Of a DNA stretch of 11,006 nt, positions 5,270 to 11,006 are shown piece by piece. Each line of letters begins with the position of its first letter. The first letter of the stretch is position 1. The position numbers and the translations under genes are program-made. Below the pieces are notes generated by a model. It was not told the DNA's origin. It saw only the letters and a list, made by a program, of their open reading frames with translations, and ran no database searches. This DNA comes from C00003060 sp964440795 (GTDB lineage: Bacteria; Desulfobacterota; Desulfobacteria; Desulfobacterales; C00003060): positions 1-11,006 of the forward strand of contig CAYTTQ010000076.1 of NCBI GenBank assembly GCA_964440795.1. Direction: 5' to 3'.

Positions 5270-6397
5270 ATGAAAAAGAGATTCTATCCGGCGATGATTT
5301 TGCTTCTGGTCTTTTTAGGAAGCGGCATTTGTTGTGCGCGAAATGATACGACCGGTGAATCGGATAAGGGGTTCCCAGTGAATACAAAAGGGGAAAATCT
5401 TTCCAAGGCCACGTTTGCTGGTGGCTGTTTTTGGTGTGTGGAAGCCGATTTTGAGAAAGTAGACGGTGTGGTGGAGGTGATTTCCGGCTACACGGGGGGA
5501 GACGAGCCGAACCCCACTTATGAGGAGGTCTCCAGTGGCGATACGGGCCATGTGGAGGCCGTACAAGTAGTGTATGACCCGGATCGCATAAGCTATGAGG
5601 AACTGATGGACGTGTTTTGGTCCCATGTGGATCCCACCGACGGGGGAGGTCAGTTTGTCGATCGAGGACCTCAGTATGCGACGGGTATTTTCTATCACGA
5701 CGACGAACAAAAGCGTCTGGCGGAAAAATCGAGGGAGGCACTGGAAAATTCGGGGCGTTTTGACAAGCCGGTCGTTACCCCGATCCATAAGTTGAAGGCA
5801 TTCTACCCGGCGGAAGACTACCATCAGGATTATTACCAAAGGCATGCCGTTCGCTACAAACTCTATCGGTGGAACTCCGGCCGGGACCGGTTTCTGGAAA
5901 AGGTCTGGGAAGAGCCGGCTCGGAAGAAACCAGAATTCTCCGGCGAGACATCCTATCAGAAACCGGAAGACGACGTCCTGCGGGAACGCTTGACTCCGAT
6001 GCAATATGAAGTGACCCAGAAGGAGGGTACCGAGCCCGCATTTAAGAATGAATACTGGGATAACAAACGTCAGGGAATCTACGTAGACATCGTCTCCGGA
6101 GAGCCCTTATTCAGTTCCACGGATAAGTTTGATTCGGGAACGGGATGGCCGAGTTTTACCCGACCGCTGGAAGCCGACAATGTGGTGGAGCGGGAAGACA
6201 AGCGACTCTTCATGTCGCGTACCGAGGTAAGGAGCAGACGCGCCGATTCCCATCTGGGACACGTTTTCCCTGATGGCCCCCCGCCCACGGGTTTGCGCTA
6301 TTGCATCAATTCGGCGTCCCTTCGGTTCATTCCCAAGGCGGATTTGGCGAAGGAGGGGTACGAGGCGTATCTAAAACTGTTTGAGGATGCCTCTTGA
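5270..6397 (+). CDS. msrAB: Secreted bifunctional peptide methionine sulfoxide reductase MsrA-MsrB
   Basis: The product is 375 residues. Residues 1-23 (MKKRFYPAMILLLVFLGSG...) are a signal peptide, so the enzyme acts outside the cytoplasm; the cysteines at 21-22 do not sit in a good lipobox. The MsrA domain (about 46-200) has GGCFWC with catalytic C53, plus SGYTGG, GHVEAVQV and YHQDYY. The MsrB domain (about 234-370) has SGTGWPSF, HLGHVFPDGP and RYCINSASLRF with catalytic C345. MsrA reduces the S epimer and MsrB the R epimer of methionine sulfoxide. The zinc-binding CXXC pairs of many MsrB proteins are absent (VDIVSGEP and RRADSHLGH), so this is a non-zinc form. The MsrA-MsrB order is the common fusion order. 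Ribosome binding before 5270 is weak (TAGGCAG). I see no linked thioredoxin-like reductant. Confidence 0.95.
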   Translation: MKKRFYPAMILLLVFLGSGICCARNDTTGESDKGFPVNTKGENLSKATFAGGCFWCVEADFEKVDGVVEVISGYTGGDEPNPTYEEVSSGDTGHVEAVQVVYDPDRISYEELMDVFWSHVDPTDGGGQFVDRGPQYATGIFYHDDEQKRLAEKSREALENSGRFDKPVVTPIHKLKAFYPAEDYHQDYYQRHAVRYKLYRWNSGRDRFLEKVWEEPARKKPEFSGETSYQKPEDDVLRERLTPMQYEVTQKEGTEPAFKNEYWDNKRQGIYVDIVSGEPLFSSTDKFDSGTGWPSFTRPLEADNVVEREDKRLFMSRTEVRSRRADSHLGHVFPDGPPPTGLRYCINSASLRFIPKADLAKEGYEAYLKLFEDAS

Positions 6398-6433
6398 CTG
6401 GGCTCTTAAACGGCTCTTGGCCGGCAACGGGGT

Positions 6434-6467
6434 GCGCTGATTTTGGCCGAGTGATGTCTTTCAGCGC
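6434..6467 (+). repeat. 7-bp inverted repeat downstream of msrAB
   Basis: GCGCTGA (6434-6440) and TCAGCGC (6461-6467) are perfect complements around a 20-base loop, followed only by TTT. This might be a weak terminator of msrAB. The long loop and the lack of a T-run make that doubtful. Confidence 0.3.
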
Positions 6468-6485
6468 TTTGAAAAGGAGAAAAAG

Positions 6486-6596
6486 ATGAGACGGGCCATT
6501 TTCTCGATTATCTTGATTCTGGTTGTTTTTATCGCCAAGGTCCCGTATCGTGGGATCGATCTTCTTCATCTTGGGAGTCCGACGCCTTTTCCTTAG
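6486..6596 (+). CDS. Possible 36-residue single-pass membrane peptide
   Basis: ATG 6486 has a strong ribosome binding site, AAGGAG at 6474-6479, six bases upstream. The product starts MRRAIFSIILILVVFIAK, a short basic N-terminus and a hydrophobic helix, then PYRGIDLLHLGSPTPFP before TAG. It could be a genuine small membrane protein or the 5' end of a larger gene truncated by frameshift. No homologue is recognised. It starts about 90 bases after msrAB on the same strand. Confidence 0.4.
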   Translation: MRRAIFSIILILVVFIAKVPYRGIDLLHLGSPTPFP

Positions 6597-6716
6597 CCTT
6601 CTCCTCTTGGACCACCCGTTTTTGTTCGGATACGGCGGCATCATGTTCCAGATCTCCGGCTAAACAAAGGACGGGGCGTCATTGTCCCTTGGTTGGCCGT
6701 CATGTTCCCGCCGGGT

Positions 6717-6821
6717 TTAGGACAAAGCGGTGATCAGGACCGCAACCACGATCACGGCGACAGTGACACAAACCAGGGTGGTGGTAAAGATCGTTTTTCC
6801 ATGGGGTTTGTCTCGGGTCAT
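6717..6821 (-). CDS. Possible 34-residue single-pass membrane peptide, minus strand
   Basis: The reverse strand reads MTRDKPHGKTIF, then a hydrophobic stretch (TTLVCVTVAVIVVAVLITA) and a stop. GAGG lies 6 bases before this ATG; a second ATG directly upstream (codon at 6822-6824) would lie only 3 bases from it. A polar N-terminus followed by one strong transmembrane helix is typical of small membrane proteins. The gene diverges from the CysRS-like gene about 50 bases away. Function is unknown. The end of a larger decayed gene is an alternative. Confidence 0.4.
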   Translation of the reverse strand: MTRDKPHGKTIFTTTLVCVTVAVIVVAVLITALS

Positions 6822-6873
6822 CATGTTCCTCAATGCAAAGACGTACAACAATTCGAGTTTAGGAGGTAGGGCA

Positions 6874-8166
6874 ATGGTGTCAGGGAAGTCATCGACGCAT
6901 GAATCAAAGCGGATTACCCCGCTGATCCTCACCAACACACTGACGCGCCGGAAAGAGGCGTTACACCTGCTGGAACCCGGAACGGTCAAATTGGTTACCT
7001 GCGGCCCTTCCGTCTATCGACGGCCTCATGTGGGCAATTATCGAACTTTCTTGTACGAAGACATCCTTCACCGGTACCTCGAGTACCTGGGTTATAAAGT
7101 CATCCGTGTCATTAATTTTACGGACGTGGAAGACAAGGCCATCGCCGAGCTAAAACGGACGGGAAAGGAATGGAAAGAGATTACGGAACCGACGGAAAGG
7201 CAGTTCTTTGAAGACGCCGATTTATTGCAAATCAAGGTTCCCGAAGTGATCCCCCGTTCGTCCACAAGCGTTGAGCAGGCCGTTTATCTGATTCAAAAGC
7301 TTCTCGATGCCGGTTTTGCCTATTGGCACCGGGGAGATATCTTCTTTGACCCATTGAAATTCAGGGACTTCGGTAAACTTTTTCATCTGGATATGAGTCG
7401 GTGGCCCAAGAAAAAGAGACGGTTTCACAAAGATACCTATCCGGGCCGGCGGTGGAATTTGGGAGATTTTATCTTGTGGCACGGGTGTAAGAAAATGGAA
7501 TCGCATCCGTTGTGCTGGGAAACCGAACTAGGAACAGGCCGGCCGGCATGGAATATCCAGGATCCGGCGATGGTGACCAAACATTTGGGATATCAGGCCG
7601 ACATTGCGTGTGGGGGGATTGATAATCTGTACCGTCACCATGATTATAACATTGCCGTCATCGAGGCGGTCAGCGGCAAAGAGTTTTGCCATTATTGGCT
7701 ACATGGTGAACACGTGCTCGTTGACGGGAAGAAGATGTCGAAGAGCAAAGGAAACACGGTCTATCCCCAAACCCTCCTGGATCAGGGATGTAAACCGGCC
7801 CACGTGCGTTTCTTTTTCATGTATCGATACTACCGGGAACGGCTCAATCTGACTGACCGAAGCTTGGACCGGGCCAGGGGACGACTCGATCGGTCCAAGG
7901 CGATGATCAAGGAAATCGGTATCGATCCGGCGGCGGCCGATCCTGACGGGGAAACCACGGGTAGTCTGGGACGGGAATTTTTGGATATCTTTGAAGAGGC
8001 AATGAACGACGATCTGGATATCGAAAAGGCGTTTGACGGGATTCATGAAAGGTTGGCGGAAATGGCGTCCGATCGGAAAAAGGGAGGGCTGACCGCCGGC
8101 CAACGGCAAGACATCGCCGGAGCTTTAAGCCGAATCGATAAGGTTCTGTGTGTTCTTGGCCCCTAA
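6874..8166 (+). CDS. Cysteinyl-tRNA synthetase-like protein with altered zinc site
   Basis: The product is 430 residues from ATG 6874, with AGGAGG (6861-6866) seven bases upstream; the open frame upstream of this has no start signal. Class I features are clear: TCGPSVYRRPHVGN (HIGH-like HVGN at 52-55), INFTDVEDKAI, KKMSKSKGN (KMSKS at 287-291) and YYRERLNLT, which together match CysRS. CysRS normally binds zinc through two Cys, one His and one Glu to recognise cysteine. Here the first Cys (C43) and a His (H255) are present, but the WHIECS segment reads WNIQDP (Cys to D230), the HHENE segment reads HHDYN (Glu to N259), and DIHGGG reads DIACGG. The length is slightly below that of E. coli CysRS (461) and the anticodon-binding end looks shortened. 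It may be a paralogue that activates another substrate or ligates cysteine differently, as MshC does for mycothiol. The S10 peptidase follows after 38 bases, suggesting cotranscription. Confidence 0.82.
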   Translation: MVSGKSSTHESKRITPLILTNTLTRRKEALHLLEPGTVKLVTCGPSVYRRPHVGNYRTFLYEDILHRYLEYLGYKVIRVINFTDVEDKAIAELKRTGKEWKEITEPTERQFFEDADLLQIKVPEVIPRSSTSVEQAVYLIQKLLDAGFAYWHRGDIFFDPLKFRDFGKLFHLDMSRWPKKKRRFHKDTYPGRRWNLGDFILWHGCKKMESHPLCWETELGTGRPAWNIQDPAMVTKHLGYQADIACGGIDNLYRHHDYNIAVIEAVSGKEFCHYWLHGEHVLVDGKKMSKSKGNTVYPQTLLDQGCKPAHVRFFFMYRYYRERLNLTDRSLDRARGRLDRSKAMIKEIGIDPAAADPDGETTGSLGREFLDIFEEAMNDDLDIEKAFDGIHERLAEMASDRKKGGLTAGQRQDIAGALSRIDKVLCVLGP

Positions 8167-8204
8167 AGGGTGAAAAATTACGGAGAGGAAGAACGGAGTC
8201 GTCT

Positions 8205-9821
8205 ATGATTACTTTTTCGAAAAGGATTGTTTGGGTTGTGCTGGTCTTCGTGTGGCTGGGGGGCGGCAATTCGGCTGCCGCCGAATCGAAGGGGATTCAA
8301 AGCCAACAGGCATCCGAGGAAAGTTGTGTCAAGTCGACGATTCCCCGGACGCTCGATGCGGACCAACGATCCGTGACGGATCATGTGTTGAAGGGGGAGG
8401 AGGGAAAACTCAAGTATACGGCAACGGCCGGTTCTCTTCCGGTGACAGTGGGGGGTCAGGACGACCAATGCACGCTGTTTTTTGTCAGTTATCACGCTGA
8501 GTCAAAGCAAAAGGGGCGACCCGTGTCATTTGTATTTAACGGCGGGCCCGGGGCCTCCTCGGTATATCTGCATCTGGGCGCCCTGGGGCCCAAGGTCGTT
8601 CCGTTCAAGGAGGGGGGCGTAATGCCGGACTTCCCGTATGCCTTGAAAGACAACGCCCATACCTGGCTTTGGTTTACGGACCTTGTGTTTGTGGACCCGG
8701 TGGGAACGGGGTATAGTCGGTGTGCAAGCGAGAAGGTCAATCACGCCCAAAAGCCGGACAAACGGGGATCCCGCGTGTCTCCCGAGAAGAAGGCCTGGGG
8801 CGTTGAGGAAGACCTGGATGTGCTGGCCCGGTTTATTCGGTTGTACCTTACGCGGCAAGAACGTTGGCTTTCCCCGAAATTTCTAGTGGGGGAGAGTTAT
8901 GGCGGGCTGCGGGTGGCCGCCCTGGCCGATCGCTTGCAGTCTCAATACGGCATTTCCGTCAATGGGGCGGTTTTGGTTTCGCCGGCCCTTGAGTTCGCAT
9001 TGCTCAAAGGGGGACGCTACAATGTTTTGCCGTGGATCGTGAACGTCCCTTCATTCGCGGCTACGGCCAGATATCATGGCCGGGCGTCGGGCGAGGTTCC
9101 CGGCAAACAGGATCCTCGCAAAGCCTTGAGGGAAGTCGAGCGTTTTGCGGTAGAAAGGTTACTACCGACCTTGGCCGAAGGAAAAGCCGGAACAGTAGGT
9201 GACCGGCTTGCCGCCTATGTGGGTCTTTCCGATGAGGATGTTTCCCGGCGCCGATACCGCATATCTCTATCCATGTTTGTGAGATACCTACTTGAAGATA
9301 AAGAGCGGTTGGTCAGTGTCTATGACGGTACCCAAAGTGCCACGGACCCGGATCCCGGCGGTATGTCCACCCGGGGCCAGGACCCCCTGCTGGTGCGCCT
9401 GAATGCGGTCTTGACACCGCTGATGAACAGTTATGTTCGGGAAACGCTCGGGTTTGAAAGTGACATCCGATACCGGATATTGAATGAAAAAACGGCCCGG
9501 GGTTGGAACTGGCGTTCCGGGTTGAATCAAGACCAGGGGTTTGTCGGTGTGGCAGAGGATTTGAAACGGACGATGAGCATGAATCCAAAATTGCAAGTGC
9601 TGGTCACTCACGGCGTGTACGATCTCATTACTCCCTATTTCGGGTCCGTACTGGTTATTGGCCAGATGGCCTTGGATTCATCGCTTGCCGCCAATGTGAC
9701 GGTAGATGTCTATGATGGTGGCCACATGTTTTATACCCATCCCGCCGCCCACGGCAAATTCTTCGATAGAGCGAAGGCGTTTTTTGAGAAGGCGGCAGGT
9801 TCTCACGGGGGATCGGACTGA
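8205..9821 (+). CDS. Secreted S10-family serine carboxypeptidase
   Basis: The product is 538 residues from ATG 8205, with GGAG at 8194-8197; the open frame extends upstream to 8148 inside the preceding gene, but that start lacks support. The first 25 or so residues (MITFSKRIVWVVLVFVWLGG...SAAAES) are a signal peptide with a likely cut after SAAA, so the enzyme is exported. S10 landmarks are FNGGPGASSVYLHLGALGP, VGESYGG with nucleophile S231, HGVYDLITPYFGS with D473, and VYDGGHMFY with H507. The family removes C-terminal residues from peptides and proteins. Full-length catalytic machinery suggests it is active. It lies 38 bases after the CysRS-like gene on the same strand. Whether it trims the selenopeptide 6 kb upstream is speculation. 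Confidence 0.93.
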   Translation: MITFSKRIVWVVLVFVWLGGGNSAAAESKGIQSQQASEESCVKSTIPRTLDADQRSVTDHVLKGEEGKLKYTATAGSLPVTVGGQDDQCTLFFVSYHAESKQKGRPVSFVFNGGPGASSVYLHLGALGPKVVPFKEGGVMPDFPYALKDNAHTWLWFTDLVFVDPVGTGYSRCASEKVNHAQKPDKRGSRVSPEKKAWGVEEDLDVLARFIRLYLTRQERWLSPKFLVGESYGGLRVAALADRLQSQYGISVNGAVLVSPALEFALLKGGRYNVLPWIVNVPSFAATARYHGRASGEVPGKQDPRKALREVERFAVERLLPTLAEGKAGTVGDRLAAYVGLSDEDVSRRRYRISLSMFVRYLLEDKERLVSVYDGTQSATDPDPGGMSTRGQDPLLVRLNAVLTPLMNSYVRETLGFESDIRYRILNEKTARGWNWRSGLNQDQGFVGVAEDLKRTMSMNPKLQVLVTHGVYDLITPYFGSVLVIGQMALDSSLAANVTVDVYDGGHMFYTHPAAHGKFFDRAKAFFEKAAGSHGGSD

Positions 9822-9907
9822 GACAAATTTTCAGGGGTCCCTGACGTCGTAATCGGCAAAGGCACCTTGTAGTTTTACCATCCACTGTCTCGCATCTCTT
9901 CCCCTAT

Positions 9908-10117
9908 TCAATCAGATGACGGTGTGCATGGCTGCCAGGGCGAGGTAGAAGAGTCTAAACCGGTGGTGGGTTCGTCCAGGATCAACAGGTCCAGGATCAA
10001 CAGGTCCGGATCGTTGACGAGTGAGCGGGCGAGTACCAGGCGCCGCATCGTGCCGCCCGAAAGTTTGGTCACCTTGTCGGCACGGCGTTGGTCCAATGCC
10101 ATAAAGGTCCGTAACTT
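9908..10117 (-). pseudogene. Truncated ABC transporter ATP-binding fragment
   Basis: The minus strand encodes RTFMALDQRRADKVTKLSGG, then TMRRLVLARSLVNDPDLLIL and DEPTTGLD. This covers the ABC signature (LSGG) and Walker B with the catalytic Glu, closest in style to drug/multidrug or NodI/CcmA-type exporters. Walker A and the first half are missing, and the reading frame runs off into non-homologous residues and a stop after TTGLD. A 15-bp tandem duplication inserts five residues into Walker B (LLILDLLILDE). In another frame the 3' end reads LFYLALAAMHTVI, which might be the end of the cognate permease, suggesting a deletion across both genes (low confidence). The fragment cannot work as an ATPase. 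Confidence 0.85.
9974..10003 (+). repeat. 15-bp tandem duplication within the ABC remnant
   Basis: GTCCAGGATCAACAG is repeated exactly and head to tail (9974-9988 and 9989-10003), with GTCC starting a third unit. It keeps the frame and doubles five residues of the Walker B strand on the minus strand. Replication slippage is the likely origin. Confidence 0.9.
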
Positions 10118-10120
10118 CCG

Positions 10121-10636
10121 CTATGCGTTTTTAACCGCCCGAAAAGACGGCTTTTGCCTGGGCGGAATCAGATTTTCCTTGGCCAGGTGTTCGTGGATCT
10201 CTTTGGGGGAAAGCTTGGTGATGTTCTTGGGCAGTACTTCTATCTTTACATTGCTTCGAGCCAACATTTCCTCATATTCCCTGAGAAGACCCAACATCTG
10301 ACTGGGGGATGCGATGACGACGGTTGAACATTTTCTCTCCGAGACCATTTTTGCGGTGCGCTCCACAACTTCCCGGGCGAATTTTCGGTCCGTCTCCGCT
10401 TCATATCCGTCCCGGTGGTCATCATAGCCATGGACCGGCCCCCCTTGTGTTTCCCGGCCGGCACCCGGTTTGTTTTCGGCGAACAGGTCGGTTTGAGGCA
10501 ACCGCTTTTCGGGGTTGGTCAAGTCGGCTTGCTCCACAAGGTCCGGACCTCCCGAAGTATCGCCGGACTCGGTGGCATCCATGGTAAAAAACCGTGCGCG
10601 GCCTCGGTCCGCTATCAAAACGCAATAATACCTCAT
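10121..10636 (-). CDS. Host attachment family protein (baeRF-like)
   Basis: The product is 171 residues. The minus-strand ATG at 10636 is preceded by AGGGGG at 8 bases; an upstream TTG would add seven residues but lacks a site. The N-terminus MRYYCVLIADRGRARFF and the later segments DRKFAREVVERTAK, CSTVVIASPSQMLGLLREY and LPKNITKLSPKEIHEHLA match the family called 'protein required for attachment to host cells' (Host_attach), related to bacterial/archaeal release-factor-like domains. The biochemical role is not established; the name comes from early work on plant-associated bacteria and should not be read as virulence. The middle is polar and low in complexity (about 40-80). The gene is intact and stands alone on the minus strand, just upstream of the ABC remnant. 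Confidence 0.85.
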   Translation of the reverse strand: MRYYCVLIADRGRARFFTMDATESGDTSGGPDLVEQADLTNPEKRLPQTDLFAENKPGAGRETQGGPVHGYDDHRDGYEAETDRKFAREVVERTAKMVSERKCSTVVIASPSQMLGLLREYEEMLARSNVKIEVLPKNITKLSPKEIHEHLAKENLIPPRQKPSFRAVKNA

Positions 10637-11006
10637 ATGTTTTACCCCCTGAATCAAGTGTTTCTAGCCCGGTATTTCTTTATGACCCTTTTCTACCGGA
10701 TACCGGTGATGGAGGCAATACGTAAAATAATCTATTCGAGTGGAAAAAAAGCGTCTAAAGGTCAGGTCTTCACTCGGGCCTACGAATCCGTCAGGTGGTT
10801 CCCCCTTCCCGCAGCTTCCTGCATATTGACGGCTGTAGAGTCCCGCGCGCACGACGTTTGAGCGGTTTTTCAAGCGCCTCGGCCGGTGCGGGAAGTGTTT
10901 TAGGAGAGATTGCGATATATATCTTTGCGGTGGCCGATTTTCAAAACCAGAAGTAAGGGCTCGCGCAAAAATAACTTCACATTTTGCCATCTCGGCTTCC
11001 GCCCGT
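10637..11006. other. Right end without a supported gene
   Basis: This region should contain the promoter of the minus-strand host-attachment gene, though I cannot point to a clear -35/-10 pair. A long minus-strand frame (10664-10990) includes GLYSRQYAGSCGKGEPPDGF, which looks protein-like, but the rest has irregular composition and no good start signal. A + strand frame ends with GEIAIYIFAVADFQNQK before a TAA at about 10956. I recognise neither. Confidence 0.4.

Noticed and set aside
6730..6873. N-terminal extension of the CysRS-like protein by 48 residues.
   Set aside because: AGGAGG lies right before ATG 6874, and the extension is unlike CysRS.
10664..10990. A 108-residue minus-strand frame with a protein-like patch (GLYSRQYAGSCGKGEPP).
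   Set aside because: I recognise no family and see no good start; a mobile-element or intron remnant was considered but no diagnostic motif is present.
1..11006. tRNA genes (including tRNA-Sec), rRNA, CRISPR arrays, complete insertion sequences.
   Set aside because: None was seen by eye: no Sec anticodon-arm signature, no regularly spaced repeats, no transposase frame.

Overview
The window looks like a stretch of an anaerobic Desulfobacterota (deltaproteobacterial) chromosome. This is inferred from the gene families (a selenobiotic peptide and radical SAM maturase pair, a small [4Fe-4S] ferredoxin, PAS sensor kinases starting with an MPxxPTYEELE-type coiled coil) and from low-complexity CGATACCGA-type repeats. 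No rRNA or other taxonomic marker is present, so the assignment is tentative.

Main result (positions 184-2186, + strand): a two-gene locus for a ribosomally made, selenocysteine-containing peptide. The precursor gene (184-408) is hidden from ordinary gene calling because it has three in-frame TGA codons (280, 346, 400) before its TAA stop. Read as selenocysteine, they give a 74-residue Gly/Ser-rich peptide with a Lys-rich, hydrophobic leader and three (S/T)SG-Sec motifs. Each TGA is followed at a near-constant distance by a hairpin of bacterial SECIS type; the third closely resembles the E. coli fdhF SECIS. A radical SAM/SPASM-like maturase follows (543-2186), with CX3CX2C and a Cys-rich C-terminus. 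The pair fits the SbtA/SbtM 'selenobiotic' families as I recall them from NCBIfam. No selA, selB, selC or selD lies in the window, so selenocysteine insertion would depend on genes elsewhere.

2187-4023: a broken hybrid sensor histidine kinase (2477-3239: PAS remnants fused out of frame to a receiver domain, with the kinase core missing), then about 780 bp without a recognisable gene but with inverted repeats. 4024-4647: a proteasome/HslV-like Ntn-hydrolase homologue with a possible N-terminal Ser. 4699-5029: a promoter with an overlapping palindrome, then a small ferredoxin, followed at once by the C-terminal stump of a cysteine synthase (5039-5221).

5270-9821, + strand: a secreted MsrA-MsrB fusion, a poorly defined gap with two tiny membrane-peptide candidates, a divergent cysteinyl-tRNA-synthetase-like protein that has lost two of the four usual zinc ligands, and a secreted S10 serine carboxypeptidase. 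On the minus strand are a decayed ABC ATPase fragment with a 15-bp tandem duplication (about 9908-10117) and an intact host-attachment-family protein (10121-10636). The last 370 bp hold no gene I can support.

Sulfur/selenium redox chemistry recurs (selenopeptide, ferredoxin, cysteine synthase remnant, methionine sulfoxide reductase, CysRS-like protein), but only the precursor and maturase are convincingly one unit. Three broken genes suggest a region under rearrangement or decay.
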